NCBI RefSeq assembly: GCF_028421645.1
Contig: NZ_CP116888.1
Coordinates: 558,001 to 622,000, forward strand
Reading direction: 5' to 3'
DNA from: Aneurinibacillus sp. Ricciae_BoGa-3
Lineage (GTDB): Bacteria; Bacillota; Bacilli; Aneurinibacillales; Aneurinibacillaceae
DNA length: 64,000 nucleotides
This document shows, piece by piece, positions 44,976-53,446 of this stretch. The position numbers and the translations under genes are program-made. A model generated the notes under the pieces. The model had not been told where the DNA came from. It saw only the letters and a program-made list of their open reading frames with translations, and did not search any database. Every line of letters begins with the position of its first letter. The first letter of the stretch is position 1.

Positions 44976-45004
44976 AAAGCTATGGTTTAAGACTATAGCT
45001 TTTC
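44976..45004 (+). terminator. Terminator
   Basis: AAAGCTATG / CTATAGCTTT stem followed by TT. The stem resembles AGAGCTATG at 43104. Confidence 0.75.
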
Positions 45005-45146
45005 TGTGTGGAACAATAAAGTATATATTTTTGAATATAGACAAAAAAATTTAAAGAATAGCCTACGTTTTATTTACATATTGTTTATATGGTGATAACA
45101 TACATATATAGACTATAAACAAAATATAAACGGAGGTAGTACATAT

Positions 45147-46304
45147 ATGAATAAAAAAGATGTGGCTCGTATTCGCAAGGAATTTAAACCAGATAACACG
45201 GCTTTAAAAGTAAAGGAAATCTACAACGTATACACACAAAAAGAAACAGGCGAAATCATTCATGCCGAGAGTCAGATTTTCGAGATGCTCGATTATGAAC
45301 AACAAGTTCTGTTCCTCGCCAATTTCAAGAAGGTGTTATCGGGTCAGTTAGATTCCAAACTCTTTGAGTTGAAATTTAATCGAGATGCGGAAGAAAACAG
45401 CCAACATCTTCTCTTTCGCAGTTTAAAAGCAAAGGTAGAAGAGTGGAAACTTAACATGAATGAGCTTGTTGCTAAAATGTATAAAGAATTCAGCTATGAA
45501 ACGGATGTCGTCTTTACATTTATTCGTGCTGAATACTTCAAACCAACGAAACAGAAAAATGAGGAAGCAGAAGAGGCGGCAGAGGATGAAGTGTATGGCT
45601 TTGATTTTATTTTGTGCAGTGTAAATAAGATTGCTACACCCCAAAAAGCCATCCTGTTTGATTTCACGGAAAAGGAATTTAAGTCAAATTCAGTGGTTGA
45701 CGCATTGATTAACCTCACCAGTCCACTGGAAGGATTTATGTATCCTGCCTTTACCGAAAACCAAGCGGATGCGAATCACGTCCTTTACTCCGCTGGGAAA
45801 GCAGATGCACCTAACCCTTATTTCATTGAAAACGTACTTACTTGCAACTACACCATGACCGCCAGCCAAGAGAAAGATATTTTTGATAAAGTGTTAACGG
45901 GTGTATTGGGTGATAAAGTAGCGTCTGAAACCCTTTCGAATATTTACGAGAAAGTTAATGAGATGGTCGAAGGGTATGAAGATAAGGAACCACCAACCCT
46001 GGATGTCCATGATGTGAAACGTCTTCTGGAAGTCAGTGGTGTTGAAAATACGGATAACGTAGAGAAAGTATTCAAAAAAGTCGTAGAGAAAGAGGGCTAC
46101 GAATTTAAATCAACCAGTTTGATTCCAAACTTCACCTCAAAATCCGTAAAAATTACAACCAAAACCGCAAATGTACAGTTAAGTCCAAAAGACTTGAAAA
46201 ATGTTCGCCAAATTATCAACCATCAAGGTAAGAAGTGCTTACTTATTGAACTCGATGAAGATGTAAACATCGGAAACTTCAAGCTCCAATCTGAACGGTT
46301 GTAA
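45147..46304 (+). CDS. DUF4317 family protein, 385 aa
   Basis: The N-terminus MNKKDVARIRKEFKPDN and overall length match DUF4317, a Firmicutes family of unknown function. It is soluble, with an acidic low-complexity run (EEAEEAAEDE about 137-146). It lies under a region with the TTGTTTATA / TATAAACAA dyad (45066-45126) and a GGAGG site. Confidence 0.82.
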   Translation: MNKKDVARIRKEFKPDNTALKVKEIYNVYTQKETGEIIHAESQIFEMLDYEQQVLFLANFKKVLSGQLDSKLFELKFNRDAEENSQHLLFRSLKAKVEEWKLNMNELVAKMYKEFSYETDVVFTFIRAEYFKPTKQKNEEAEEAAEDEVYGFDFILCSVNKIATPQKAILFDFTEKEFKSNSVVDALINLTSPLEGFMYPAFTENQADANHVLYSAGKADAPNPYFIENVLTCNYTMTASQEKDIFDKVLTGVLGDKVASETLSNIYEKVNEMVEGYEDKEPPTLDVHDVKRLLEVSGVENTDNVEKVFKKVVEKEGYEFKSTSLIPNFTSKSVKITTKTANVQLSPKDLKNVRQIINHQGKKCLLIELDEDVNIGNFKLQSERL

Positions 46305-46320
46305 GTTAGGTCGATTTAAC

Positions 46321-46503
46321 ATGCGAAGAATCATTGGGTTTCCACAAAGTGAAATTGAAAAAGTAACGGACATTTTACTCACGATGGATGGTGATTTGGG
46401 TTCTCTGTTTAATAACGTTGATGACAGAAAACATGTTTTGGAAATGGCGCAACGTATTAGCACAGGGATTAAAAAAGTCAGGCGGATAATCGAAGACGAA
46501 TAG
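46321..46503 (+). CDS. Small helical protein, 60 aa
   Basis: ATG 46321, 16 nt after the DUF4317 stop, and probably co-transcribed. Helical; no family recognised. Confidence 0.58.
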   Translation: MRRIIGFPQSEIEKVTDILLTMDGDLGSLFNNVDDRKHVLEMAQRISTGIKKVRRIIEDE

Positions 46504-46519
46504 CGTTTTAATAGTTGAG

Positions 46520-46554
46520 AAGCACAGGAGGTTCTTCCCTTCCTGTGCTTTTTT
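46520..46554 (+). terminator. Terminator
   Basis: AAGCACAGGA / TCCTGTGCTT stem with T6. Confidence 0.9.
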
Positions 46555-46569
46555 GAAAGGAGTGTAAAT

Positions 46570-47112
46570 GTGACTAAAATAGATGAAATTAAACAAACCG
46601 AAAATCCAATCGTAGGCGGATTGTTGACTCTCCTTGTATCAGCGATTATCGGATACCTCGTCTTTCTCGTTCACCCATTTCCGATTGCGACCTACATGAA
46701 TCCTTCTCATATTGTCGAGATACTGTTGATACCGATTGCTGTGGTCATTGTGTTTTTCTTTCATGAAATGATTCATATTGGATTTTTTTATGCAATTGGA
46801 AAAGGAAAAACACAGCTTGATGTGAAATGGATAAGAGGGGCAGTTTTTATTCACCAAATGAATCCCGATTTATATTTCACCAAACGTCAAATGCTTATTA
46901 TTCTTCTATCTCCTGTAATTCTCCTCACCGTTCTCATGTCATTGTTGATGACCTTTTCGTATGTGCCGTTTTTATTGTATGCAAATATTCTTTTTAACCT
47001 ACTCGAAAGTTCCATTGATATCTATGTGTCTTATCGGCTACTTCGTCATAAATCTCCGATATTCGTTAATTTTGAAACAGAAAATGTAAACATGAATATT
47101 TATAAACCGTAA
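46570..47112 (+). CDS. DUF3267-type membrane protein with HExxH-like site
   Basis: GTG 46570 behind GAAAGGAG. The 180-aa protein has about four membrane helices and FFHEMIHIGFFYAIGKG (HEMIH about residues 66-70), the zinc-binding motif of the DUF3267 putative metalloprotease family. Intramembrane or membrane-surface proteolysis is possible. Substrate unknown. Confidence 0.82.
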   Translation: MTKIDEIKQTENPIVGGLLTLLVSAIIGYLVFLVHPFPIATYMNPSHIVEILLIPIAVVIVFFFHEMIHIGFFYAIGKGKTQLDVKWIRGAVFIHQMNPDLYFTKRQMLIILLSPVILLTVLMSLLMTFSYVPFLLYANILFNLLESSIDIYVSYRLLRHKSPIFVNFETENVNMNIYKP

Positions 47113-47164
47113 GAGGAGGTAGGTAGACGATACCTTCTTAGCGCAGGGATAAAGGAGAGACAAA

Positions 47165-47338
47165 ATGGATGTCACAGGAATGATGAAGCAGGCTCTTAAA
47201 GAGATGTTTCAAAATCAGGAGATAAAAATAGTGGTAGACCAAAGAGATTTTCAGGACTCACGCTATTTGGTTGTTAAAGTAAGCATAGACGAAGAAGAAA
47301 TATATCAACATGAAGAATACATTGGATTTAAACAATAG
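47165..47338 (+). CDS. Small hypothetical protein, 57 aa
   Basis: ATG 47165 follows AAAGGAGAG. Reads MDVTGMMKQALKEMFQNQEI, with a beta-rich C-terminal half. No family recognised. Confidence 0.6.
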   Translation: MDVTGMMKQALKEMFQNQEIKIVVDQRDFQDSRYLVVKVSIDEEEIYQHEEYIGFKQ

Positions 47339-47353
47339 ATACATTTCCACATG

Positions 47354-47394
47354 TGTAAAAAATAATTTACAATATTAAGTTTAAGATATATGAT
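47354..47394 (+). promoter_or_regulatory. Promoter with TGTAAA-N6-TTTACA palindrome
   Basis: TGTAAAAAATAATTTACA (47354-47371), 17-bp spacer, TATGAT at 47389-47394. Confidence 0.83.
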
Positions 47395-47421
47395 AGAATT
47401 GTGTTATCTAAGGAGCGGTAT

Positions 47422-47766
47422 ATGAATAAACAGACTGTCTATTCAAAATTAGATTTGTTGATTTTGGATTTAAAGCAACACCAAAAAATTGGTGGTCAAC
47501 AGCATGTCAGTATTGATTATATGCTCACCATGTTGAATCGTACAAAAGAGGAATTGGGTGTAGCAGAGTCGCCTAAAACTTTAGATGCAACCGTTTGTAC
47601 CTATTGTCATCGTGATACAGAAACCATCCAGTATGAGCAACATCTTACACTGGAAATTCGACTTTGCGAATCATGTAATCGACTCTATGAAGTTCATTAT
47701 GAACGAGAAATTACTAAAATAAAAACAAAGTCAATGATGAAAAAGCCTATTATTTTTACGCCATAA
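47422..47766 (+). CDS. Zinc-ribbon-like protein, 114 aa
   Basis: ATG 47422 behind AAGGAGCG. Two Cys pairs, CTYC and CESC, bracket about 25 residues and suggest a zinc ribbon. The N-terminal half is helical. Function unknown. Confidence 0.68.
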   Translation: MNKQTVYSKLDLLILDLKQHQKIGGQQHVSIDYMLTMLNRTKEELGVAESPKTLDATVCTYCHRDTETIQYEQHLTLEIRLCESCNRLYEVHYEREITKIKTKSMMKKPIIFTP

Positions 47767-47807
47767 GTGAGTGGATGTTCCATTAAAAAATTATAGGGGT
47801 GTGACAT

Positions 47808-48113
47808 ATGTGTGAATGTCATTGCATTGACTGTGGAAAATCAGCAAATACATGGGTCTGTGAAGACTGTCAAAAACAAAGAGATAAAGCATACACGGAA
47901 AACAAAAAGGAGGGTAAAAACTTGAAATTGTTTGGCAGAGAGGTATATGATGCATTAAATAGTGAGGCTTTTGGCAAGGATGTTCGGGAACATTTTAAAT
48001 TAGCGAAAGAACAGGGATATCAGCATCTTGCCTTTAATGACCGAATTTATGATGTGAGTGATGAATCACTGCAGTATCCATTGTGTATGGTGAATCAGTT
48101 AAAAGAAAATTAA
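47808..48113 (+). CDS. Cys/His-rich protein, 101 aa
   Basis: Begins MCECHCIDCGKSANTWVCEDC with two CxxC pairs (zinc binding). An internal TTG at 47923 behind GGAGGG could give a separate short product lacking the zinc part. Confidence 0.65.
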   Translation: MCECHCIDCGKSANTWVCEDCQKQRDKAYTENKKEGKNLKLFGREVYDALNSEAFGKDVREHFKLAKEQGYQHLAFNDRIYDVSDESLQYPLCMVNQLKEN

Positions 48114-48125
48114 GGAGGACAAAAC

Positions 48126-48287
48126 ATGTTTATGATGTTCGTGTATGTGGATGGAAGTCCATATCATTCAATGGGGATTCGAGGTTCCTTAGAAGAATTA
48201 CATCAACAAGCGATAGAAATCTCTCAAATAATTTTTAAGAAAAAACCGAAAGCTGAAATCAAGACCAAAATCACCAAATACATCTAA
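48126..48287 (+). CDS. Small hypothetical protein, 53 aa
   Basis: ATG 48126 follows AAGGAGG within 12 nt of the previous stop. The C-terminus is Lys-rich (KKKPKAEIKTKITKYI). No family recognised. Confidence 0.6.
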   Translation: MFMMFVYVDGSPYHSMGIRGSLEELHQQAIEISQIIFKKKPKAEIKTKITKYI

Positions 48288-48300
48288 GGGGGAGCAAAAG

Positions 48301-48519
48301 GTGAGTTGGGAGCAAAGATTGTCAGTTGTTCAAGATTGGTTTTTGAGTAAAAAAGAGATACGGTTGCCTGATGGACAAACAGGATTTATTAGTAAACAAC
48401 CAACCGCATATAGTGGCGTTTGGGGCTATGGATGAGATAGTATTGCTGTTTATATCCATGATAAACCCTATCCATCCAATCAAATCATTGAACTTAATTC
48501 ATTACCATTAAAGAAATAA
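48301..48519 (+). pseudogene. Small protein gene with in-frame TGA at codon 45
   Basis: GTG 48301 behind AAGGGGGAG reads SWEQRLSVVQDWFLSKKE..., GYG, then TGA (48433-48435), and the same frame continues DSIAVYIHDKPYPSNQII to TAA 48519. A G-to-A change in a Trp codon would explain it. Function unknown. Confidence 0.5.
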
Positions 48520-48581
48520 ATTAAACTTACTCACTGATTAAAGATAGGTAGAGTTAATCAACTATATAGAGGGGGAACGAC

Positions 48582-48801
48582 ATGCCAGATTTAACAAATG
48601 TATGGGTGGATATAACAAGTTACATAGCGTGAGGATTACTATACATGGGAATCAAGCGAAACGCCATATAGATTCACGAAGTTAGAAGATGCAATGGAGC
48701 AGGCGAAAATTGAGGGAGGATTTGTTGTATCAAATGAAGGCAAAGTATGTGGAGGATTTATCTTCCTTCCTGGACGAGAAGGGAAACATCGACATGGATG
48801 A
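48582..48801 (+). pseudogene. Small protein gene with a frame change near 48630
   Basis: ATG 48582 behind GAGGGGG encodes MPDLTNVWVDITSYIA, then TGA. The +1 frame from 48633 reads EDYYTWESSETPYRFTKLED and on to 48801. The join SYIA-EDYYTW looks natural. A further reading frame, 48734-48880 (VEDLSSFLDEKGNIDMDDIF), overlaps the 3' part and may be the true end after a second shift, or a separate gene. Confidence 0.45.
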
Positions 48802-48880
48802 TATATTCCAAAAAGTGAAAGAAGTTATGCTTCCTTTTATATTGAAAATAGATTCATTCTTAAAAATGGAAAACATTTAA
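48734..48880 (+). CDS. Possible small protein or displaced gene end, 48 aa
   Basis: Frame MKAKYVEDLSSFLDEKG...SFLKMENI. The composition looks coding from about 48757 on, but the start signal is weak. See the overlapping frameshifted gene. Confidence 0.35.
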   Translation: MKAKYVEDLSSFLDEKGNIDMDDIFQKVKEVMLPFILKIDSFLKMENI

Positions 48881-49110
48881 TGAACTATACTGGAAGAATG
48901 GGGAATATCAACGTGAAACGAGTCAAACGAACATCAACGATTAATGGCGTACCAGTAATATCGGATTTTATGTTAGGAGATATTGTTTGTGAGCCGAATA
49001 CTTTGAAACCTGAAGCGAGAGGACGAGTGGTTCACGCTGGTGGCGTTTTTGTAGAGGTTGAGTGGTTAGATGAATCCATTAAAAAACTCGTGGTGCTAGG
49101 TGGATGGTAA
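48880..49110 (+). CDS. Small beta-rich protein, 76 aa
   Basis: ATG 48880 overlaps the preceding stop. Reads IVCEPNTLKPEARGRVVHAGGVFVEVEW, an SH3/KOW-like pattern. No named family. Confidence 0.55.
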   Translation: MNYTGRMGNINVKRVKRTSTINGVPVISDFMLGDIVCEPNTLKPEARGRVVHAGGVFVEVEWLDESIKKLVVLGGW

Positions 49111-49180
49111 CTAGCCTGGTTCGGATTGAACAAGAGAATTAGGATTGACCATTACAACAAAGAGAGGAGGGATAAATCTC

Positions 49181-49624
49181 ATGAACGCATTGGATGAAAT
49201 GAGACAATTACGAGAAGAATTACAGCAAAAAGAAGCTCGATTAAAACAACTGGAAGAAGAGAATTTCGATGTGTTTGGTGTTTGGAAGGTAACAACAGAA
49301 GGCGATGAAGAGGGAAGAACCACAAAGGATTTAGGAACCCATTCAGGGAATATTTTTGACATTGTGAAGAAACTAAGTGACCAATCCTTTTATAAGCTTC
49401 GTGTCGAGCGAGTAGGACACTACAAACCCAATGAAAAGGACTTACACAAAAAACACAGCGTAAACTTCAGCATTGAGGATAAGTCCATAAAAATGCATAA
49501 TGAAGAAGACCAAATCAAAAAATTAACGCCTTATCTTCCAGAAGGTCATCGGTTAAGTGATAGCCAATACTTTGGGGCAATTAAATTGGAATGGATTGAG
49601 TCAAAAGTTAATCACAACGTTTAA
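49181..49624 (+). CDS. Coiled-coil plus globular hypothetical protein, 147 aa
   Basis: ATG 49181 follows AGAGGAGGG. Residues 1-30 form a coiled coil (LREELQQKEARLKQLEEE). The remainder looks folded, with DEEGRTTKDLGTHSG. No family recognised. Confidence 0.68.
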   Translation: MNALDEMRQLREELQQKEARLKQLEEENFDVFGVWKVTTEGDEEGRTTKDLGTHSGNIFDIVKKLSDQSFYKLRVERVGHYKPNEKDLHKKHSVNFSIEDKSIKMHNEEDQIKKLTPYLPEGHRLSDSQYFGAIKLEWIESKVNHNV

Positions 49625-49661
49625 ATCGAACCATACACCAAGAATAGCCATCATGATAAAG

Positions 49662-49683
49662 GACACAGGATACCACCTGTGTC
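49662..49683. terminator. Bidirectional terminator
   Basis: GACACAGG / CCTGTGTC stem between convergent genes. Confidence 0.75.
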
Positions 49684-49688
49684 TCATT

Positions 49689-50012
49689 TTATGTATTACT
49701 CAAAGATAAAACAACATCCACCATTTTGATAATCTCTCCTGGTGTTAACTTTCTTTTTTCCATTTCTTCACCGAAAGAAAGCCAATCATTTTTTGGTTTG
49801 TTCAGGACATCTTCCTTTTCTTGAAAAAAGTCAGCGATATCTACATCAAAGACTTTCGAAAGCGTATCAAGCAATTCAAGATTTGGTGTTTTTAGACCAT
49901 TTTCTATTCTTGATAAGTGGCTATGGTCTACGTTGATTTTTTCTCCTAATTTCCGTAGGCTATAGCCTTTTTCAATGCGGAGGTTCTTGATTTTTTCTCC
50001 AATGGTATTCAT
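49689..50012 (-). CDS. XRE-family HTH transcriptional regulator
   Basis: The N-terminal helix-turn-helix (IGEKIKNLRIEKGYSLRKLGEKINVDHSHLSRIENG, about residues 4-38) is a textbook XRE/Cro domain, followed by a short C-terminal segment. At 107 aa it resembles SinR/phage repressors. It is a candidate for one of the palindromic operator families in this window (inference). Confidence 0.92.
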   Translation of the reverse strand: MNTIGEKIKNLRIEKGYSLRKLGEKINVDHSHLSRIENGLKTPNLELLDTLSKVFDVDIADFFQEKEDVLNKPKNDWLSFGEEMEKRKLTPGEIIKMVDVVLSLSNT

Positions 50013-50039
50013 AAAAATCCTCCGTAGAAATGACGGTTT

Positions 50040-50315
50040 TTATCTGTAACTTTGATTTTGTGTAACAGGGAAGAATCCTGTATCTTTTGCATACAGATGT
50101 TCAACATTTAATTCTTCGTATTCCTCATTATTTTCAGGTTCTTCTAAGCCTACCTCAATGAAGTCTTCTCTGGTTAGCAAAAATAAAAATTCATCTGGAG
50201 ACATATCGCCATTGCATCTATGCTCTTGCACATACCTTCGATATTCTTCCAAACCCTGTCCTAATGCGGTTATTACTCTCCCTGTTTTTCTATGTCGAAA
50301 CGTTTTATCCTTCAT
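50040..50315 (-). CDS. Hypothetical protein, 91 aa
   Basis: ATG 50315 follows AGAGGACAC and is preferred over 50375. N-terminus MKDKTFRHRKTGRVITALGQG; acidic C-terminal half. It precedes the XRE gene on the minus strand. Confidence 0.62.
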   Translation of the reverse strand: MKDKTFRHRKTGRVITALGQGLEEYRRYVQEHRCNGDMSPDEFLFLLTREDFIEVGLEEPENNEEYEELNVEHLYAKDTGFFPVTQNQSYR

Positions 50316-50504
50316 TGACAGTGTCCTCTCTTGTGAACCTCCTATTATTTTAACAGCACAAAAGTAATTGAACAATCTTTATCATGCAACGGGGTTGGTT
50401 TTGATATTAGGATTTATGTGATTCTCTTGGGAAGAATATAATCTATAAACACAATCGAAACAGGTTTCTAGTTAGATATTTAAAAAAAGGGGAGTGCAAT
50501 CACT

Positions 50505-50906
50505 TTGAATCAGGTACAAGAACAAAAGATGAATTGGAGAAATAAGCCAGTAAAGAAAAGAAGACCGATTACCTGGAAGATGGTTGTGCCAAACAAATGG
50601 AGTAGTAAAGTTACAGACACCAACTATTTGTTTGTGGTGATTACACCATTAAACGATGGGAAGTATGAGTTGAAATATATGGATGCCGAACTCAAAGATT
50701 ATTCAAAAGAAGAAAAAGAAATAGTACGGATTATGAACAATATTGGTCTTTATGCCAATAGAGAACTGGCTTTAAAAGTAATGGAGCATTATGGTCATTA
50801 TGAATGGATTGAAAAGGTAGACAGTAAGAGAGCTTTACACGATGAATTGGTTTCACGTACATCTTTTCAGATAACCCTACTAAGAAATTTAGTGGAAGCC
50901 AACTAA
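50505..50906 (+). CDS. Hypothetical protein, 133 aa
   Basis: TTG 50505 behind GGGGAG. Basic N-terminus (WRNKPVKKRRPITWKMVVPNKW) and a helical C-terminus. No family recognised. Confidence 0.65.
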   Translation: MNQVQEQKMNWRNKPVKKRRPITWKMVVPNKWSSKVTDTNYLFVVITPLNDGKYELKYMDAELKDYSKEEKEIVRIMNNIGLYANRELALKVMEHYGHYEWIEKVDSKRALHDELVSRTSFQITLLRNLVEAN

Positions 50907-50923
50907 AGGAAATAGAGACAAAG

Positions 50924-50950
50924 CTCGCTATCATGAGATGGCGAGTTTTT
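50924..50950 (+). terminator. Terminator
   Basis: CTCGC / GCGAG stem with T5. Confidence 0.65.
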
Positions 50951-51061
50951 GAATTCATTAAGGAAAGACTAGCTCTTTGTTCGACACAAAACACATTGAA
51001 AAGCTATTGATGTTCTATTATATTGTTTATAGTACATAAATAAAGGAGGTGACGCATAGCT

Positions 51062-51346
51062 GTGTCTATGATACTGATTTTAAGTTGTTTACTAGGTGTC
51101 ATAGGAATAGGGGTATCCCTATATTGTCTCTATCTCATGAATTACATTGTGAAGATGGAAAACAGGCTAAAACAAAACGAGGAAAAGTTACGTAAAAAGG
51201 ATGAACTAATCGAGGCGAAAGAAATACAAATAAAAGGCAATGAACGATTGATTCTTCAGTTAAAAGAAGAAAAAGAACTAAAAGACAGAACCATTCGTTC
51301 ACTCCGTAGTAAAGTGCATAGCAATCCCGCATTACGTTTGGGATAA
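51062..51346 (+). CDS. Membrane-anchored coiled-coil protein, 94 aa
   Basis: GTG 51062 behind AAAGGAGGTG. One N-terminal membrane helix (MILILSCLLGVIGIGVSLYCLYL) and a long heptad-rich tail. The layout recalls DivIC/FtsL-type or phage spanin-like proteins but proves neither. Confidence 0.65.
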   Translation: MSMILILSCLLGVIGIGVSLYCLYLMNYIVKMENRLKQNEEKLRKKDELIEAKEIQIKGNERLILQLKEEKELKDRTIRSLRSKVHSNPALRLG

Positions 51347-51354
51347 GGTAAATG

Positions 51355-51382
51355 GAGAGGGTTAAAAGCCTCTTCTTTTTTT
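51355..51382 (+). terminator. Terminator
   Basis: GAGAGG / CCTCTTC stem with T8. Confidence 0.7.
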
Positions 51383-51390
51383 GTACAATA

Positions 51391-51419
51391 ATTGTTTATA
51401 GTCAATAAACATGATAAAA
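51391..51419 (+). promoter_or_regulatory. Promoter with TTGTTTATAGTCAA dyad
   Basis: TTGTTT and TAAAAT are 17 bp apart; TTGTTTATAGTCAA overlaps the -35. Confidence 0.65.
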
Positions 51420-51464
51420 TAGATTATAGAAAAATTATGGAGAATACATAAAGAAGGTGTTGGG

Positions 51465-53390
51465 ATGGCAGTTAGCAGTATTTTAGATGAATCCAATGAA
51501 ATTAGTGTCTATAAATTAGCAGAGATGTTAGATGATGAACAAGTTGAAGCAGTGATGGCAGAAGCAATGGATACGGTAGTGGAAGCCAACGCAGGCGCAG
51601 GGAAAACACGGGTTTTAACCTCAAGAGTTGCGTATTTGTTGGCTACAGGAGTGCCACAGAACCATATTATGCTTCTCACGTTTACCAATAAAGCCAGTCG
51701 AGAGATGATAGAACGAGTACAAGAAATGCTCGGTGGAAAAAAGGTGCGAATCATGGGTGGAACCTTTCATCATGTAGCCGTTATTTTTCTTCGTTTATAT
51801 GCGGAATACATTGGATACAAAAAGAACTTTTCTATTCTAGACCCTGATGATGCGAAAAGCTTAATTGAAGAAGAACGAAAGAAATATTTGAAAAAGAATG
51901 GGATTGCTAAAAGTAAATTTCCTGATAAAAAAGTGATTTATCATTATTATTCCAGTGCGATTAATAGAGAGCTATCGTATGAAGTGATAAATGAAGAGGA
52001 AAACGAGTTTCCGTATGACATTCTATTGGGCATGATTGAAATTATTGAAGCCTATGTGACACGCAAAAAAGAAGCAAGTGGAATGGATTTTGATGACCTA
52101 CTCGTTAACTTTCATGTACTTTTAAGCAATGAGGAAATACGCAAAAAGATTTCAAAACAATTTCCGTATATACTCGTAGATGAATACCAGGACATCAATG
52201 GAATTCAATATGAAATCATTGAGTTATTAAACAAAGGCAATCATAATCTTTTCGCCGTAGGAGATGCAAAACAAGCGATTTATTCATGGAGAGGTTCTAA
52301 TGTCCAGTATATTGAATCGTTTGAAAAGCGACATCGAACAAGTCAGGTGCTTTATATTACGCATAACTATCGGTCAGACGCCGCCATTTTGCATCTTGCG
52401 GAAAACTCGATAAACCATAATTTTGAGAAGGGGAAGAAAGCCAAAATCACCCCTTATTTACCTTATAAAAATAAACCGACCTTACATGAAACACAAGATG
52501 ATTACAAGCAAGCCGATTATATAGCAGAGACGGTTCGTAAACATGCTAAAAACGGCGTTTCTTTTAAAGAAATGGCGATTCTGCTTCGCACAAATTATCT
52601 TACTCGAACGATTGAAAAGGTGTTTCGCCAACAGGGAATACCTTATAAGCTTTTAGCTGGCTTTTCATTTTTTGAACGAAAACATGTAAAAGACATATTA
52701 GCGTTTTTACGTTTTGTCCATAACCAGCAAGACGAATCAGCCTTTATTCGTATGGCGGGATTGTTTGAAGGGATAGGAGAAAAAACCATTGAGAAGTTAT
52801 TCGAAGGGTATAAATCTGCGGGCTATGATTTAACGGCTTTAGGCAAAATAAAAGTCTCCAAAAATGCTTCAACAGGGGTTGCGACCATGTTGTCCATTGT
52901 GCTATCTATTGTGGAGGAGAAGACCATTGCAACGATGATTCGATGCATTCTTCGAGAGTATTATGATGCCTATTTAAAAAGAACTGAAGAAGATTACCGA
53001 GAGCGAATGAGTGATGTGAATTATTTGCTAGAGGCGGCGGAGGGATACGGTAACTTGTCGGATTTCTTGAGTGAAATGATACTCGATGAAGTGGAACAAA
53101 AAGAACAGGGGGATGAAGTCGTCACTATCACAACCGTTCATAAAGCAAAGGGATTAGAATGGGAGGTTGTGTTCCTACCTTACGTGAATGAAGGAATTTT
53201 TCCTTCCTTGCGCCGTACAGACGTTGAATCCATCAAAGAAGAAAGACGCTTATTTTATGTGGCTGTGACAAGAGCGAAAAAACAGCTTCATCTGAGCTTT
53301 ACAACTTGGCAAGCCCAAAGTTATAAACCGATGTTTCCATCAAGTTTTATTCGAGAAATATCTTCCACGTTCTATGAAGAAGTCAAATAG
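51465..53390 (+). CDS. UvrD/Rep-family superfamily 1 DNA helicase
   Basis: All SF1A motifs are visible: Walker A ANAGAGKTRVL (about residues 40-50), Ia TFTNKASREM, II VDEYQDINGIQYE, III GDAKQAIYSWRGS, IV HNYRSD, V TVHKAKGLEWEVVFLP and VI RRLFYVAVTRAKKQLHLSF. At 641 aa it is shorter than PcrA/UvrD (about 720-740), missing mainly C-terminal sequence. It likely unwinds DNA in plasmid replication or repair, and fits the FEN and SSB-like genes. Confidence 0.92.
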   Translation: MAVSSILDESNEISVYKLAEMLDDEQVEAVMAEAMDTVVEANAGAGKTRVLTSRVAYLLATGVPQNHIMLLTFTNKASREMIERVQEMLGGKKVRIMGGTFHHVAVIFLRLYAEYIGYKKNFSILDPDDAKSLIEEERKKYLKKNGIAKSKFPDKKVIYHYYSSAINRELSYEVINEEENEFPYDILLGMIEIIEAYVTRKKEASGMDFDDLLVNFHVLLSNEEIRKKISKQFPYILVDEYQDINGIQYEIIELLNKGNHNLFAVGDAKQAIYSWRGSNVQYIESFEKRHRTSQVLYITHNYRSDAAILHLAENSINHNFEKGKKAKITPYLPYKNKPTLHETQDDYKQADYIAETVRKHAKNGVSFKEMAILLRTNYLTRTIEKVFRQQGIPYKLLAGFSFFERKHVKDILAFLRFVHNQQDESAFIRMAGLFEGIGEKTIEKLFEGYKSAGYDLTALGKIKVSKNASTGVATMLSIVLSIVEEKTIATMIRCILREYYDAYLKRTEEDYRERMSDVNYLLEAAEGYGNLSDFLSEMILDEVEQKEQGDEVVTITTVHKAKGLEWEVVFLPYVNEGIFPSLRRTDVESIKEERRLFYVAVTRAKKQLHLSFTTWQAQSYKPMFPSSFIREISSTFYEEVK

Positions 53391-53398
53391 GAAATACA

Positions 53399-53428
53399 AA
53401 AAAGAGTATCCGATTCGGGTACTCTTTG
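53399..53428. terminator. Bidirectional terminator
   Basis: AAAGAGTATCC / GGGTACTCTTT stem between the helicase and the regulator. Confidence 0.8.
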
Positions 53429-53446
53429 GTTTATCTATGATGATTG

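Noticed and set aside
45018-45030. 10-nt seed-like match (AAATATATAC, minus strand) to the mini-array spacer
   Set aside because: Pure AT-rich sequence of this length is expected by chance; no extended pairing.
48433-48632. TGA read as tryptophan (recoded genome)
   Set aside because: Many genes in the window end at TGA (for example cas6, cas3, tiny gene 44171) and use TGG for Trp, so the standard code applies.
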